NCBI RefSeq assembly: GCF_003055625.1
Contig: NZ_CP028811.1
Coordinates: 1,054,001 to 1,118,000 of the forward strand
DNA from: Flavobacterium magnum
Lineage (GTDB): Bacteria > Bacteroidota > Bacteroidia > Flavobacteriales > Flavobacteriaceae
Reading direction: 5' to 3'
DNA: 64,000 bases
Below the pieces are notes generated by a model that was not told the DNA's origin, did no database searches, and saw only the letters and a list, made by a program, of their open reading frames with translations. The position numbers and the translations under genes are program-made. Of this stretch, positions 29,159-36,152 are shown piece by piece. How positions within the stretch are numbered: position 1 is the first letter of the stretch; each line of letters starts with the position of its first letter.

Positions 29159-30097
29159 ATGCACAAAATATCATTTAATGAGTGGAAAAATTCGATGTCT
29201 TTTATGATTGACGATGAATTTGATAATAATTTTTTAAAGAGTATAGAAAATCTAACAACGTTCATTAACAATAATTGCAGTCAATTCTCAGAACATAATT
29301 TATTGTCTAATTTCTTGACTCAAAATCTTGAAGGAGTCGTTCCATTAACAAGGTTAAGGTGTCTGATTTCGTTAATTGGTCTGTCGGAAGAAAGGCTCAA
29401 AAGAGTAGTTTCTTTGATAAGAGTAAAGTTTCTTAATCAGGAGTTTAACACAGAATGGAGCACAAAGCAGATATCTAATTTAATTATCAAAGATGATATG
29501 TTTCGAAATCTTTTGGTAGATTTTTTTATAAACGGGCGAAATTCAATAGTAGGTGAGGAGATCCCGCTATATTATCTACAAAATTTTAAATTACTTAGCA
29601 TTGATTTCATTAATGATCTTAGTAATTTTAATTATGTTGAACGGATACTAAATGATGGAGAAATTCAAGATAAATATTCAAATAGAGTTGGTACACATAT
29701 TGAAACGCTAATTAAAAATAAGATAGACAGTTATAATTCAGTAACTGGTAGAAATGTTTCCTATGAAGTGATGAAAGAATTTCCTCTATTAAACAAAAAT
29801 ATAGATTTTTTGATCCCATCACTCAATGAACCAAAAATTTTAATTGAAGCATCATATAATATAACTACGGGAAGCGGTCAATCAAAAAGGGCTGATCAAT
29901 TAGTCGATATATATTCAGCATTGATGAAACATAATGCAAATCATAGGCAAAACCAAATTATAATGGTTAATTACTGCGATGGATTTGGATGGGTAGGAAG
30001 ACAAAATGACCTACATCGAATATATGGTGCAAGTGATTATGTAATAAATCAGAAAACGCTCGATTTATTAGATGGAATTTTAGACGCTTATATCTAA
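29159..30097 (+). CDS. Type II restriction endonuclease (PD-(D/E)xK-like)
   Basis: 312 residues, with no housekeeping homology recognised. The C-terminal third has a nuclease-like core: RVGTHIETLIKNKID, then KNIDFLIPSLNEPKILIEASYN, where the Asp of IDF and Glu of IEAS sit like D-xn-E-x-(K/N/S). TGSGQSKRADQLVDIY follows, recalling the DpnII-type segment after the catalytic Glu. The classical Lys is replaced by Ser. Assignment rests on this core and on the convergent C5 methyltransferase whose 3' end overlaps it by 4 nt. The gene is strikingly AT-rich compared with its neighbours, so recent transfer is likely. Recognition sequence unknown. Confidence 0.7.
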   Translation: MHKISFNEWKNSMSFMIDDEFDNNFLKSIENLTTFINNNCSQFSEHNLLSNFLTQNLEGVVPLTRLRCLISLIGLSEERLKRVVSLIRVKFLNQEFNTEWSTKQISNLIIKDDMFRNLLVDFFINGRNSIVGEEIPLYYLQNFKLLSIDFINDLSNFNYVERILNDGEIQDKYSNRVGTHIETLIKNKIDSYNSVTGRNVSYEVMKEFPLLNKNIDFLIPSLNEPKILIEASYNITTGSGQSKRADQLVDIYSALMKHNANHRQNQIIMVNYCDGFGWVGRQNDLHRIYGASDYVINQKTLDLLDGILDAYI

Positions 30098-31461
30098 TTT
30101 AGTATTTCGTGTTTTGAAAGCGTCCCGACACCTTCATCGAAATTGGCTGCAAAATTATCCGCCATTTTAGAAGCAACAAACTCTACAACAGGAACTGCTA
30201 CAGTATTTCCTAATAGATCAAACGCCTCATTTTCTTTAGTTGGAATTTCATACCATTCAGGATAGCCGAATAATCTTAATCCTTCTCTAATTGTTAATCT
30301 TCGTAGCCCATTTCCATCAGGCACAGCTAGCCTTGACACATCGGTTGCTACCAATGTTGGAGCAATATCATCAGGATTAAGTATTTTATTTATTTCAAAA
30401 CTTAGCTTTCCCGTTACTATATTATATCCTTTGGGCTTACTAGTATCGTATTCTCTATATGTTTTGATACCATTGTCGGTTTGTTCCTTAACTAATTTTT
30501 TCGGGTGTTCAAACTTTAAATAACCCTTTCGTGTCAAATCTTCAAGCATTTCATGTAATTCACTTTCGGGACATTCAAAAAACGTTTTTATCTGCTGCAA
30601 TGTTAGTGTCATTCCGTCCATCCAATCAATCCCTATTTGTTCTGCCCATTGTTTCTTTCTTCGCTCTTTGAATAATTTGTCAAGCAAGAACGACTGCTTT
30701 TCGGAAACCTCACCCTTTAAACCTATATCCCAACTATGGATATTATTGTCACCACCTCTTTTGTCCTTTATTGACTTTCCATATAAATCCTTTATTTCAA
30801 AGTGCGCTAAAATTTTTGTTACAAAATCTGATTCTATGGTCTTGAGTCCTTTCTCTAAAATATCCTTAAGCACTGAAAATTTAGGTTCATTCCCTTTCAA
30901 ATCAACTTTACCCGATTTTGTCCCAACTATAAAAATTCTCTTTCTTGATTGTGCTAATCCAAATTCTAAAGAATCAAAAACGCTCCAAGAAACATGATAT
31001 CCCAAATCGTTTTCTAGCTTAAAAAGTATCGTTGATAAAGTTCGGCCTATGTCATCTGTCTTATTCTCTAAATCATGTTTTACGAGACCTTCCACGTTCT
31101 CTAATATAAACCCATATGGTTTTTTCTCACTTAAAATCCTTTCGATTTCAAAAAATAAAGTCCCTCTAGTGTCCATAAATCCTCTCCGCTTCCCTCCGGA
31201 GCTGAAAGGCTGGCAAGGGAATCCTCCTAAGAGGAAGTCAAAATCGGGTATGAACTCATCTCTAATTTTGAAAATATCACCCACAAAGAAATCGTGCCTA
31301 AAGTTTTTATTAAGAGTTTTAACCGCGTGAGGCTTTATTTCAGAGGTCATTACACATTCTGTTTCAAACCCAATTTTGTTAAAAGCGGCCTCAAAGCCCA
31401 GCCGAATCCCTCCAAGTCCAGCGAACAGATCGATAAACCGTATTTTCTTTCTATTTTCCAT
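30094..31461 (-). CDS. DNA (cytosine-5) methyltransferase of type II R-M system
   Basis: 455 residues from MENRKKIRF; an ATG at 31500 would add 13 residues overlapping the upstream gene. C5-MTase motifs in order: I FIDLFAGLGGIRLGF (AdoMet), II/III ECVMTSEIKPHAVKTL, IV LLGGFPCQPFSSGG with the catalytic Cys, VI ILENVEGLV, VIII QSRKRIFIVG, then a long target-recognition region (about 195-380, including QIGIDWMDGMTLTLQQIKTFF), IX RRLTIREGLRLFGYP and X LLGNTVAVPVVE. The product protects host DNA by forming 5-methylcytosine at the site cut by the convergent endonuclease. Deamination of that base creates T:G mismatches, which fits the nearby vsr gene. AT-rich. Confidence 0.95.
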   Translation of the reverse strand: MENRKKIRFIDLFAGLGGIRLGFEAAFNKIGFETECVMTSEIKPHAVKTLNKNFRHDFFVGDIFKIRDEFIPDFDFLLGGFPCQPFSSGGKRRGFMDTRGTLFFEIERILSEKKPYGFILENVEGLVKHDLENKTDDIGRTLSTILFKLENDLGYHVSWSVFDSLEFGLAQSRKRIFIVGTKSGKVDLKGNEPKFSVLKDILEKGLKTIESDFVTKILAHFEIKDLYGKSIKDKRGGDNNIHSWDIGLKGEVSEKQSFLLDKLFKERRKKQWAEQIGIDWMDGMTLTLQQIKTFFECPESELHEMLEDLTRKGYLKFEHPKKLVKEQTDNGIKTYREYDTSKPKGYNIVTGKLSFEINKILNPDDIAPTLVATDVSRLAVPDGNGLRRLTIREGLRLFGYPEWYEIPTKENEAFDLLGNTVAVPVVEFVASKMADNFAANFDEGVGTLSKHEILN

Positions 31462-31735
31462 CACGTATTCTTTTATATTCAACATTTGGCTCGGCAACAC
31501 TCAATGAGTTATTCTCGTATTGCTCAATTTCGATTTTGTTACATCTTATAACGAAGAGGCATTGCAAAAAAAAGGATGCGCTAAAACTTCCACGGCTGAT
31601 TTTACTATCGATTCCCGCTTTGGTCTCATCTACCCCAATCTCTTTTAGCATTAATGCTAAATCAGCATTGGATATACCCCTTTTAATCAACTCTGATTTG
31701 AGTAAACGTTTCGCTTTGTCTCCCCAATTAATCAT
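31451..31735 (-). CDS. DUF6471-like small protein, putative R-M controller
   Basis: 94 residues: KAKRLLKSELIKRGISNADLALMLKEIGVDETKAGIDSKISRGSFSASFFLQCLFVI. This is the DUF6471 pattern, a helical, helix-turn-helix-like fold. The C-terminal 30 residues (EIEQYENNSLSVAEPNVEYKRIRDGK) are not conserved in my recollection. Its last 11 nt overlap the first codons of the methyltransferase gene, so the two are translationally coupled. Small HTH controller proteins preceding R-M genes are well known (C proteins). This one is not of the classical C family, so a regulatory role is inference from fold and position. Confidence 0.65.
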   Translation of the reverse strand: MINWGDKAKRLLKSELIKRGISNADLALMLKEIGVDETKAGIDSKISRGSFSASFFLQCLFVIRCNKIEIEQYENNSLSVAEPNVEYKRIRDGK

Positions 31736-31974
31736 TTTGCTACAAAATATTTATTGCAATTTTATACAATAATTATCATATATGCAAATAAATGTATGAA
31801 AATGAAAACACGTGTTATCAAGACGACATTTGCAATTTCAAATGAACTTAAATATAATTAGTGTAAGGCTAAACAAAAGGTAAACTAATTATAAAAATTT
31901 CAGCCTTCAATGTAGCCCATTGGATATTATTTTGCGTAACTTAAATCATCAAATATGCTTTTAAACTGTGTTTT

Positions 31975-32409
31975 ATGGATAAGTCTTCAAAGGATAAAAG
32001 AAGCAAGATCATGCGCGCCATCAAAAGCAAGGACACCAAATCCGAAGTGTTACTTGCAAAAGCCCTATGGAAGCGCGGCCACCGCTATCGCAAACACAAC
32101 AAATCCATTTTCGGAACACCCGACCTTTCTTTTAAGAAATACAAGATTGCCATATTTGTAGACAGTGAATTCTTCCATGGGAAACATTGGGATATCGTTG
32201 AAAAGCGCCCAAAGGCCAATGCGGAATTTTGGCAGAAAAAGATTGAGCGGAACATGCAGCGCGACGATGAAGTCAATGTATTCCTAATCCAATCCGGCTG
32301 GACCGTCCTCCGTTTTTGGAGTGACGATATCAGGAAAAATCTTTATACCACCGTCCGAACGATTGAAAAGCACATTGCAGAAATCCACGATAGGATTTAT
32401 TTTGAGTGA
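31975..32409 (+). CDS. vsr: Very short patch repair endonuclease (Vsr)
   Basis: 144 residues, the usual Vsr length. Starts MDKSSKDKRSKIMRAIKSKDTKSEVLLAKAL, then GTPDLSFKKYKIAIFVDSEFFHGKHW and EFWQKKIERNMQRDDEVNVFLIQSGWTVLRFW. The Asp of TPDL matches the catalytic Asp of Escherichia coli Vsr. The FTHGCFWH zinc-site segment of that enzyme is replaced here by VDSEFFHG, a variant seen in many Bacteroidota proteins of this family. Vsr nicks next to T in T:G mismatches caused by 5-methylcytosine deamination, which suits the methyltransferase 500 nt upstream. Base composition is closer to the host than to the AT-rich R-M genes. Confidence 0.9.
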   Translation: MDKSSKDKRSKIMRAIKSKDTKSEVLLAKALWKRGHRYRKHNKSIFGTPDLSFKKYKIAIFVDSEFFHGKHWDIVEKRPKANAEFWQKKIERNMQRDDEVNVFLIQSGWTVLRFWSDDIRKNLYTTVRTIEKHIAEIHDRIYFE

Positions 32410-32417
32410 CGCCCCAC

Positions 32418-32501
32418 TTCTGCACCACCCAAATCCGCAAAGACCTCCCCACCGTCATCACCACCATCGAACACCACCTCCAATCGAAAATCCCAACCTA
32501 A
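32418..32501 (+). pseudogene. Remnant of a second vsr gene (C-terminal tail only)
   Basis: Eight nt after the intact vsr stop, 27 in-frame codons translate to F-C-T-T-Q-IRKDL-P-T-V-I-T-TIEHHL- and so on to a TAA. Aligned to the intact Vsr tail (FWSDDIRKNLYTTVRTIEKHI), the IRK(N/D)L, TV and TIExH positions agree. No start codon or upstream domain remains. This looks like the stump of a resident or earlier vsr copy left when the present genes were inserted or recombined. Confidence 0.7.
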
Positions 32502-32571
32502 CCCGATTTTCGCATCGCATTAGCTTATTGCATACTGTTTGAACCGGATATACCCGCATGTATACCGCATA

Positions 32572-32613
32572 ATGCGGCATCCAACCCGCTTTATGTGGTA
32601 TCCAACCCACATT
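32572..32613. repeat. Two tandem 21-nt repeats of a second family
   Basis: The units at 32572-32592 and 32593-32613 share the pattern ATG(C/T)GG(C/T)ATCCAACCC with a (G/A)C(T/A)TT-type end, and ATGT follows immediately. The period equals that of the nearby larger array, but the sequence is unrelated and out of phase with it. Confidence 0.75.
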
Positions 32614-32698
32614 ATGTTTCCCCTGAAACGCATTTTTTAGCCGGTAAAATCTCCATCACAGGAAATAGTATATCTTACAGCACAATATACAACTGTAA

Positions 32699-32953
32699 AC
32701 CCAGCACTGATACCAAATAAATTAGCATCAATGCTGAATAATTCAGCATTGATGCTAATTTAATCAGTATAGATGCTAATTTAATCAGTATAGATACTCA
32801 TTTATTCAGCATAGAAGCTTATATATTGCGTATTGATGCTCATCTAATCAGTATAGAAGCTTATTTAATCAGCATTGACACTGATTTATCCAGCACCTAT
32901 GCTGATTAAAACAGCATTGATACTGAAATAACCTGGTATAGATTCCAACCGGC
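32699..32953. repeat. Array of twelve phased 21-nt repeats, each with an AGCAT-N2-ATGCT dyad
   Basis: The unit anchor (CAG or a variant) recurs exactly every 21 nt at 32702, 32723, 32744, 32765, 32786, 32807, 32828, 32849, 32870, 32891, 32912 and 32933. The consensus half is CAGYATWGATRCT followed by an AT-rich stretch. Most units carry an imperfect dyad of 5-bp arms (AGYAT and ATRCT) around two bases. Substitutions are scattered but no indels occur. All reading frames contain stops, so it is not coding. The uniform two-helical-turn spacing resembles iterons or partition/operator arrays for a cooperatively binding protein. Confidence 0.85.
32719..32761. repeat. Perfect 43-nt palindrome inside the 21-nt array
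   Basis: Two 21-nt arms, exact reverse complements, flank a single A at 32740. The left arm starts AAATTAGCATCAATGCTG. Arm length equals the repeat unit, so the palindrome looks like one unit inverted next to another. It could extrude as a cruciform. Confidence 0.9.
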
Positions 32954-33202
32954 ATGACCGCCCGAAATACCGCCTCGTCAACTGTTTAACGTAGTCTGGT
33001 CAAAACCGATTCCTGTAGTGAACCGCCTGATGACTGTGCCATAGCAACTCCACTATAACCATCTTAATCTGTGCTGGCGTACCAGCACCACTCAGGTCGG
33101 CACGCAAAACACAGCGGCAATTACCTGCTGTAAATCAAAACGATATCCCATTGATGACCATTTTGATGACCATGATTTTTATGGTATCGTATACGCGATG
33201 AC

Positions 33203-33210
33203 TAGTTTTG
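33203..33210 (+). promoter_or_regulatory. -7 box for the beta-helix gene remnant
   Basis: TAGTTTTG matches TAnnTTTG, 26 nt before the ATG at 33237. It overlaps the earliest in-frame ATG (33198), which argues for the later start. Confidence 0.5.
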
Positions 33211-33236
33211 GGTACGATCAACCAAACGAAAATCTC

Positions 33237-34079
33237 ATGGCAAATACATTACGTTTTTTATGCTGTTTCTTTTTCCTGTCACAGGCCTATGCCCAAAACA
33301 TCCGCTACGTCACCCCTACCGGCAGCGGTACAATGGACGGCTCCTCTTGGAGTAACGCGGGTAACGATCTGCAGTTGATGATGGACACACTGCCGTCCGG
33401 CGGCGAAGTCTGGGTGAAGGCAGGCAATTACGTACCGACACGCAATGCGGAAACCGGCGCCTACCTGCCCGGCAACCGGCACGATGCGTTTGTTTTGCGC
33501 AACAATGTGACGCTGTATGGCGGCTTCAACGGTACCGAAACGACCCTCGCCGAGCGCGATCCTTACAATCCCGCCAATGAAACTGTGCTCGACGGGGACC
33601 TGGACCATGACGATACGCCATTCACGAACGGCTTCAACGTCACGGGCAATGCATTCCACGTCGTGGTGGCTGCGGGGCTGACACAGGCCGGGATGGACGG
33701 ATTCACCATTGCCCGGGGATATGCCATAAGTGATGGCGGGATATCCGTCTCAGGCTACGCAATCTACGGCACGAACGGTGGGGGTCTCTACGCCCGCAGC
33801 AGTACGGTCAACTTAAGAAACATCCGGTTTACAACGAACACATGCGTCGTATTGGGCGGCGCGATATACGGGATAACGTCGACAATCGATGCCCTGAACT
33901 GTACCTTCGACCGTAATTTTGCCGATGATATAGGATTCGCAGCCGCCATCGCGATAGAGAATTACGGTTCGTCGGTGCCCGGCGGGGCGTTTACGAATTG
34001 CGTTTTTACGCGCAACAGTTCCAACTCTTATGGGACATGTCGAATGCAAATACCGATGCCGCAGTGTATTAAATTATAA
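33237..34079 (+). pseudogene. 3'-truncated parallel beta-helix surface protein
   Basis: 280 codons from MANTLRFLCCFFFLSQAYAQ (signal peptide). The N-terminal domain is typical of right-handed beta-helix surface proteins: VTPTGSGTMDGSSWSNAGNDLQLM, GEVWVKAGNYVP and VTLYGGFNGTETTLAERD. Helix rungs follow (DGFTIARGYA, GGGLYARSS, LRNIRFTTNT, ALNCTFDRN, FTNCVFTRNSS). The frame then collapses after NSSNSYG. In the +1 frame the next bases encode a plausible rung start (MSNANTDAAVY) before a stop. The rest of the helix and the expected T9SS tail are missing. It therefore appears frameshifted and truncated, although a short secreted product might still be made. Confidence 0.7.
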
Positions 34080-34148
34080 AAAAACCTCAAAATACTGAAA
34101 GACAAGCCTTGCGGATTGTGTTTTCTTTGTAAAACAAATTGCAAGATT

Positions 34149-34463
34149 ATGAGAACACAGCCAGATCACCGCTCGCCTTACATGACCATCACTGATGGCA
34201 TGCTGCACATTGGGCTGCAGCAAAAATCACTGTTCCTGCCCCTGGCATCCATCAGTAAAATGGACATACGCAAGCGCAAACCGTCACATTTTCCCACCTT
34301 TATGGGAATCATGATGTATGCCGAGGACCGCACTTACAAACTACGCATCAATACCACCGACGGGCAGCGCATCCGCATTAGGTTGCGTCCGCAGGATTGC
34401 TGGCATTTTACTGCGGCGGTACGTTATGTACGCGACAGCAACCGGCCGGCACAGGCGTCTTAG
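34149..34463 (+). CDS. Small PH-like domain protein (paralog 1)
   Basis: 104 residues from MRTQPDHRSPYMTITDG. No signal peptide or membrane segment. The strand pattern (GMLHIGLQQKSLFLPLASISKMDIRKRK, then TYKLRINTTDGQRIRIRLRPQDCWHFTAAVRYVRD) looks like a compact bacterial PH-like fold: antiparallel sheet plus a C-terminal helix. The same order occurs in the neighbour at 34631 (FYLSQISQMFLVRR, YKLHIITTDGSKTVVPVSQEDRQVFITLISRFR). Function unknown. The upstream in-frame ATG at 34116 lies only 37 nt after the previous stop and adds an unlikely Cys-rich leader. Confidence 0.6.
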   Translation: MRTQPDHRSPYMTITDGMLHIGLQQKSLFLPLASISKMDIRKRKPSHFPTFMGIMMYAEDRTYKLRINTTDGQRIRIRLRPQDCWHFTAAVRYVRDSNRPAQAS

Positions 34464-34491
34464 CACATCCACATCTCTATATATACACCCC

Positions 34492-34522
34492 GAAAACCGT
34501 CCGCATGGGCGGTTTTCTTTTT
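34492..34522 (+). terminator. Terminator after PH-like paralog 1
   Basis: GAAAACCG ... CGGTTTTC hairpin with a GCAT loop region and a TTTTT tract, 29 nt past the stop codon. Confidence 0.8.
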
Positions 34523-34630
34523 GAAAACCTGGCAGGGACGAAAGCGAAATCCTGTAAACTTGTCTTTGAATTGCGTAATGCGCGAGGGCGCGTCGTGCGC
34601 GTCCTTTGCATTCAATCAAAAGACCATAAT

Positions 34631-34936
34631 ATGCATAACATGATCCTACAATTTGCAGCGCCGTTCCGCATTGAAGACGATATATTGAACCTTTTTGACA
34701 AGGGTACCATGCATACCTTTTATTTATCCCAGATCTCGCAGATGTTCCTGGTGAGGCGCAACAAACTTCCCGCCTCGGGGGTTTTTGGAAAATTCCTGCA
34801 CCGCTACCTGACGCCCAGGTACAAATTGCACATCATTACCACGGATGGGTCGAAAACCGTTGTCCCGGTCAGCCAGGAGGACAGGCAGGTATTCATCACG
34901 CTGATTTCAAGATTCCGCAACCTGCGCTTAGCGTAG
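34631..34936 (+). CDS. Small PH-like domain protein (paralog 2)
   Basis: 101 residues from MHNMILQFAAPFRIEDD. Layout matches the preceding gene: an N-terminal strand pair with ILNLFDKGTMHTFYLSQISQMFLVRR, a loop (NKLPASGVFGKFLHRYLTP), then YKLHIITTDGSKTVVPVSQED and a C-terminal helix VFITLISRFRNLRL. Cytosolic; no known motif. The frame runs upstream to 34397, but that part spans the terminator of the previous gene and is not coding. The two genes look like an old tandem duplication. Confidence 0.6.
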   Translation: MHNMILQFAAPFRIEDDILNLFDKGTMHTFYLSQISQMFLVRRNKLPASGVFGKFLHRYLTPRYKLHIITTDGSKTVVPVSQEDRQVFITLISRFRNLRLA

Positions 34937-35008
34937 CGGTAATTTCGGTTTGTAGGGTCAACTTGGGTCAATGACCAATAATTTGTACTTTTAACTGAAA
35001 CTTATACG

Positions 35009-35524
35009 ATGAGAAAAATTCTTCCCTTACTGGCATTGCTGATTACAACAGCGGTTAATGCCCAGGCCGATAAAACGGCTGAAATCAGTAGAGTGCTGGA
35101 CCAATGGCATCAGGATGCCGCGGCAGCCAACTTCGACAATTATTTTTCGGCATTGTCAAAAGATGCCATGTTTATCGGGACCGATCCCGGCGAAAACTGG
35201 ACGAAAGACGCGTTCATCAGCTTTGCGAAACCGTTCTTCGATAAAGGTAAAGCATGGGACTTCAAACCCTTGGAGCGCCACATCTACCTCAGCGACGATG
35301 GCAATATCGCCTGGTTCGACGAGCTGCTTGATACCTGGATGAAGATTTGCCGCGGTTCGGGCGTACTCAGGAAACAAAACGGAGAGTGGAAAATCGCGCA
35401 TTACGTGCTTTCGATGACCGTCCCTAATGACAATACCAACGAGGTAATCAAGGCAAAAGCCGCCTATGAGGAACGGTATATCGAAAAATTGAAAGAAATC
35501 GGAAAGCCGCAGGAAAAAAACTGA
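35009..35524 (+). CDS. Exported SnoaL/NTF2-like protein
   Basis: 171 residues with a signal peptide (MRKILPLLALLITTAVNAQ). The rest is an NTF2-like cone fold: helix EISRVLDQWHQDAAAANFDNYFSALSKDAMFIGTDPGENWTKDAFISFAKPFF, then strands with IYLSDDGNIAWFDELLDTWM, GSGVLRKQNGEWKIAHYVLSMTVP. This matches SnoaL-like/DUF4440-type exported proteins. No catalytic function can be assigned from the fold. A TAATTTG segment about 30 nt upstream may be a degenerate promoter box. A terminator follows. Confidence 0.85.
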   Translation: MRKILPLLALLITTAVNAQADKTAEISRVLDQWHQDAAAANFDNYFSALSKDAMFIGTDPGENWTKDAFISFAKPFFDKGKAWDFKPLERHIYLSDDGNIAWFDELLDTWMKICRGSGVLRKQNGEWKIAHYVLSMTVPNDNTNEVIKAKAAYEERYIEKLKEIGKPQEKN

Positions 35525-35562
35525 CCGCTGGATGGGATGACAACATTAGGCGATTTCTTATC

Positions 35563-35592
35563 ACCCGTTGCTGTTTCAGCACCGGGTTTTTT
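35563..35592 (+). terminator. Terminator after SnoaL-like gene
   Basis: ACCCGTTGCTG-TTT-CAGCACCGGGT stem (one G-T pair) followed by TTTTT, 38 nt past the stop. Confidence 0.85.
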
Positions 35593-35697
35593 ATTGTTGT
35601 TTATTTATAACCGATATAAATTAACATGATTTTGGATATTGAAAAATCCAACCTCTTTTTTACTGCGTACATTAGTAAAGACCAAAATAACCAGATT

Positions 35698-36135
35698 ATG
35701 ACTACACGAAGGAAAATCAAGATAGCAGCCTTGTCATTGTTAGGGACGTTGCTGCTTTTGTTTATTGTGCTCGTCGCCCATATCGCGACGGCCAGACCAC
35801 TGAAACTTGATGTGCCTAACATACAGGTTAGCCGCATTGACTTCAGCGAGCCGCTCGACGAGGCAAAGAAAAAGGAGGTTTGCAGCAACCTGCGCACCAT
35901 CAAAGGCATCACCAGTGACAGTATTATCGTAAAGAACAATGTGGTCGTCTATTTCCACGACAACCGATACACGAATTCCCAAAAAGTTTTCGACCAATTG
36001 ATTTCCAAAGGACATTATAATGCCAAAATGTTTACGGTACCCCGTGAACTCGCATCGAAACCGGTATGTCCTGCCATGGATCCGGGTAGCTTCAAATACA
36101 AGTTTGCCCTGGCCGTACAAAGCGTATTTAATTAA
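35698..36135 (+). CDS. Membrane-anchored HMA-like protein lacking metal cysteines
   Basis: 145 residues from MTTRRKIKIAALSLLGTLLLLFIVLVAHI, a single N-terminal membrane anchor. The external part (SRIDFSEPLDEAKKKEVCSNLRTIKGITSDSIIVKNNVVVYFHDNRYTNSQKVFDQLISKG) has the beta-alpha-beta pattern of a heavy-metal-associated (HMA) domain. The usual CxxC is absent; the single Cys of KEVCSNL sits in the first helix. A second Cys is in KPVCPAMDPGSF. It precedes the exported globin-like gene by 17 nt, so both belong to one operon and may act together at the periplasmic side. Start chosen at 35698 because it begins the anchor. Confidence 0.6.
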   Translation: MTTRRKIKIAALSLLGTLLLLFIVLVAHIATARPLKLDVPNIQVSRIDFSEPLDEAKKKEVCSNLRTIKGITSDSIIVKNNVVVYFHDNRYTNSQKVFDQLISKGHYNAKMFTVPRELASKPVCPAMDPGSFKYKFALAVQSVFN

Positions 36136-36152
36136 CCTTAATATAAATTCTT

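Larger units (their letters stand above)
32502..33202. other. Non-coding spacer containing iteron-like arrays
   Basis: About 700 nt without a credible ORF on either strand. It contains a pair of 21-nt repeats (32572-32613), the twelve-unit 21-nt array (32699-32953), a small hairpin GCTGG/CCAGC near 33090-33105 and a TGATGACCAT direct repeat near 33153-33174. No transposase, RNA gene or tRNA was recognised. Confidence 0.6.

Noticed and set aside
32699..32953. CRISPR-like array
   Set aside because: Repeats abut at 21 nt with no unique spacers, unit sequence is degenerate, and no cas gene is present.
33080..33180. Possible tRNA or small RNA from short hairpins
   Set aside because: The GCTGG/CCAGC stem is isolated; no cloverleaf, promoter or terminator surrounds it.
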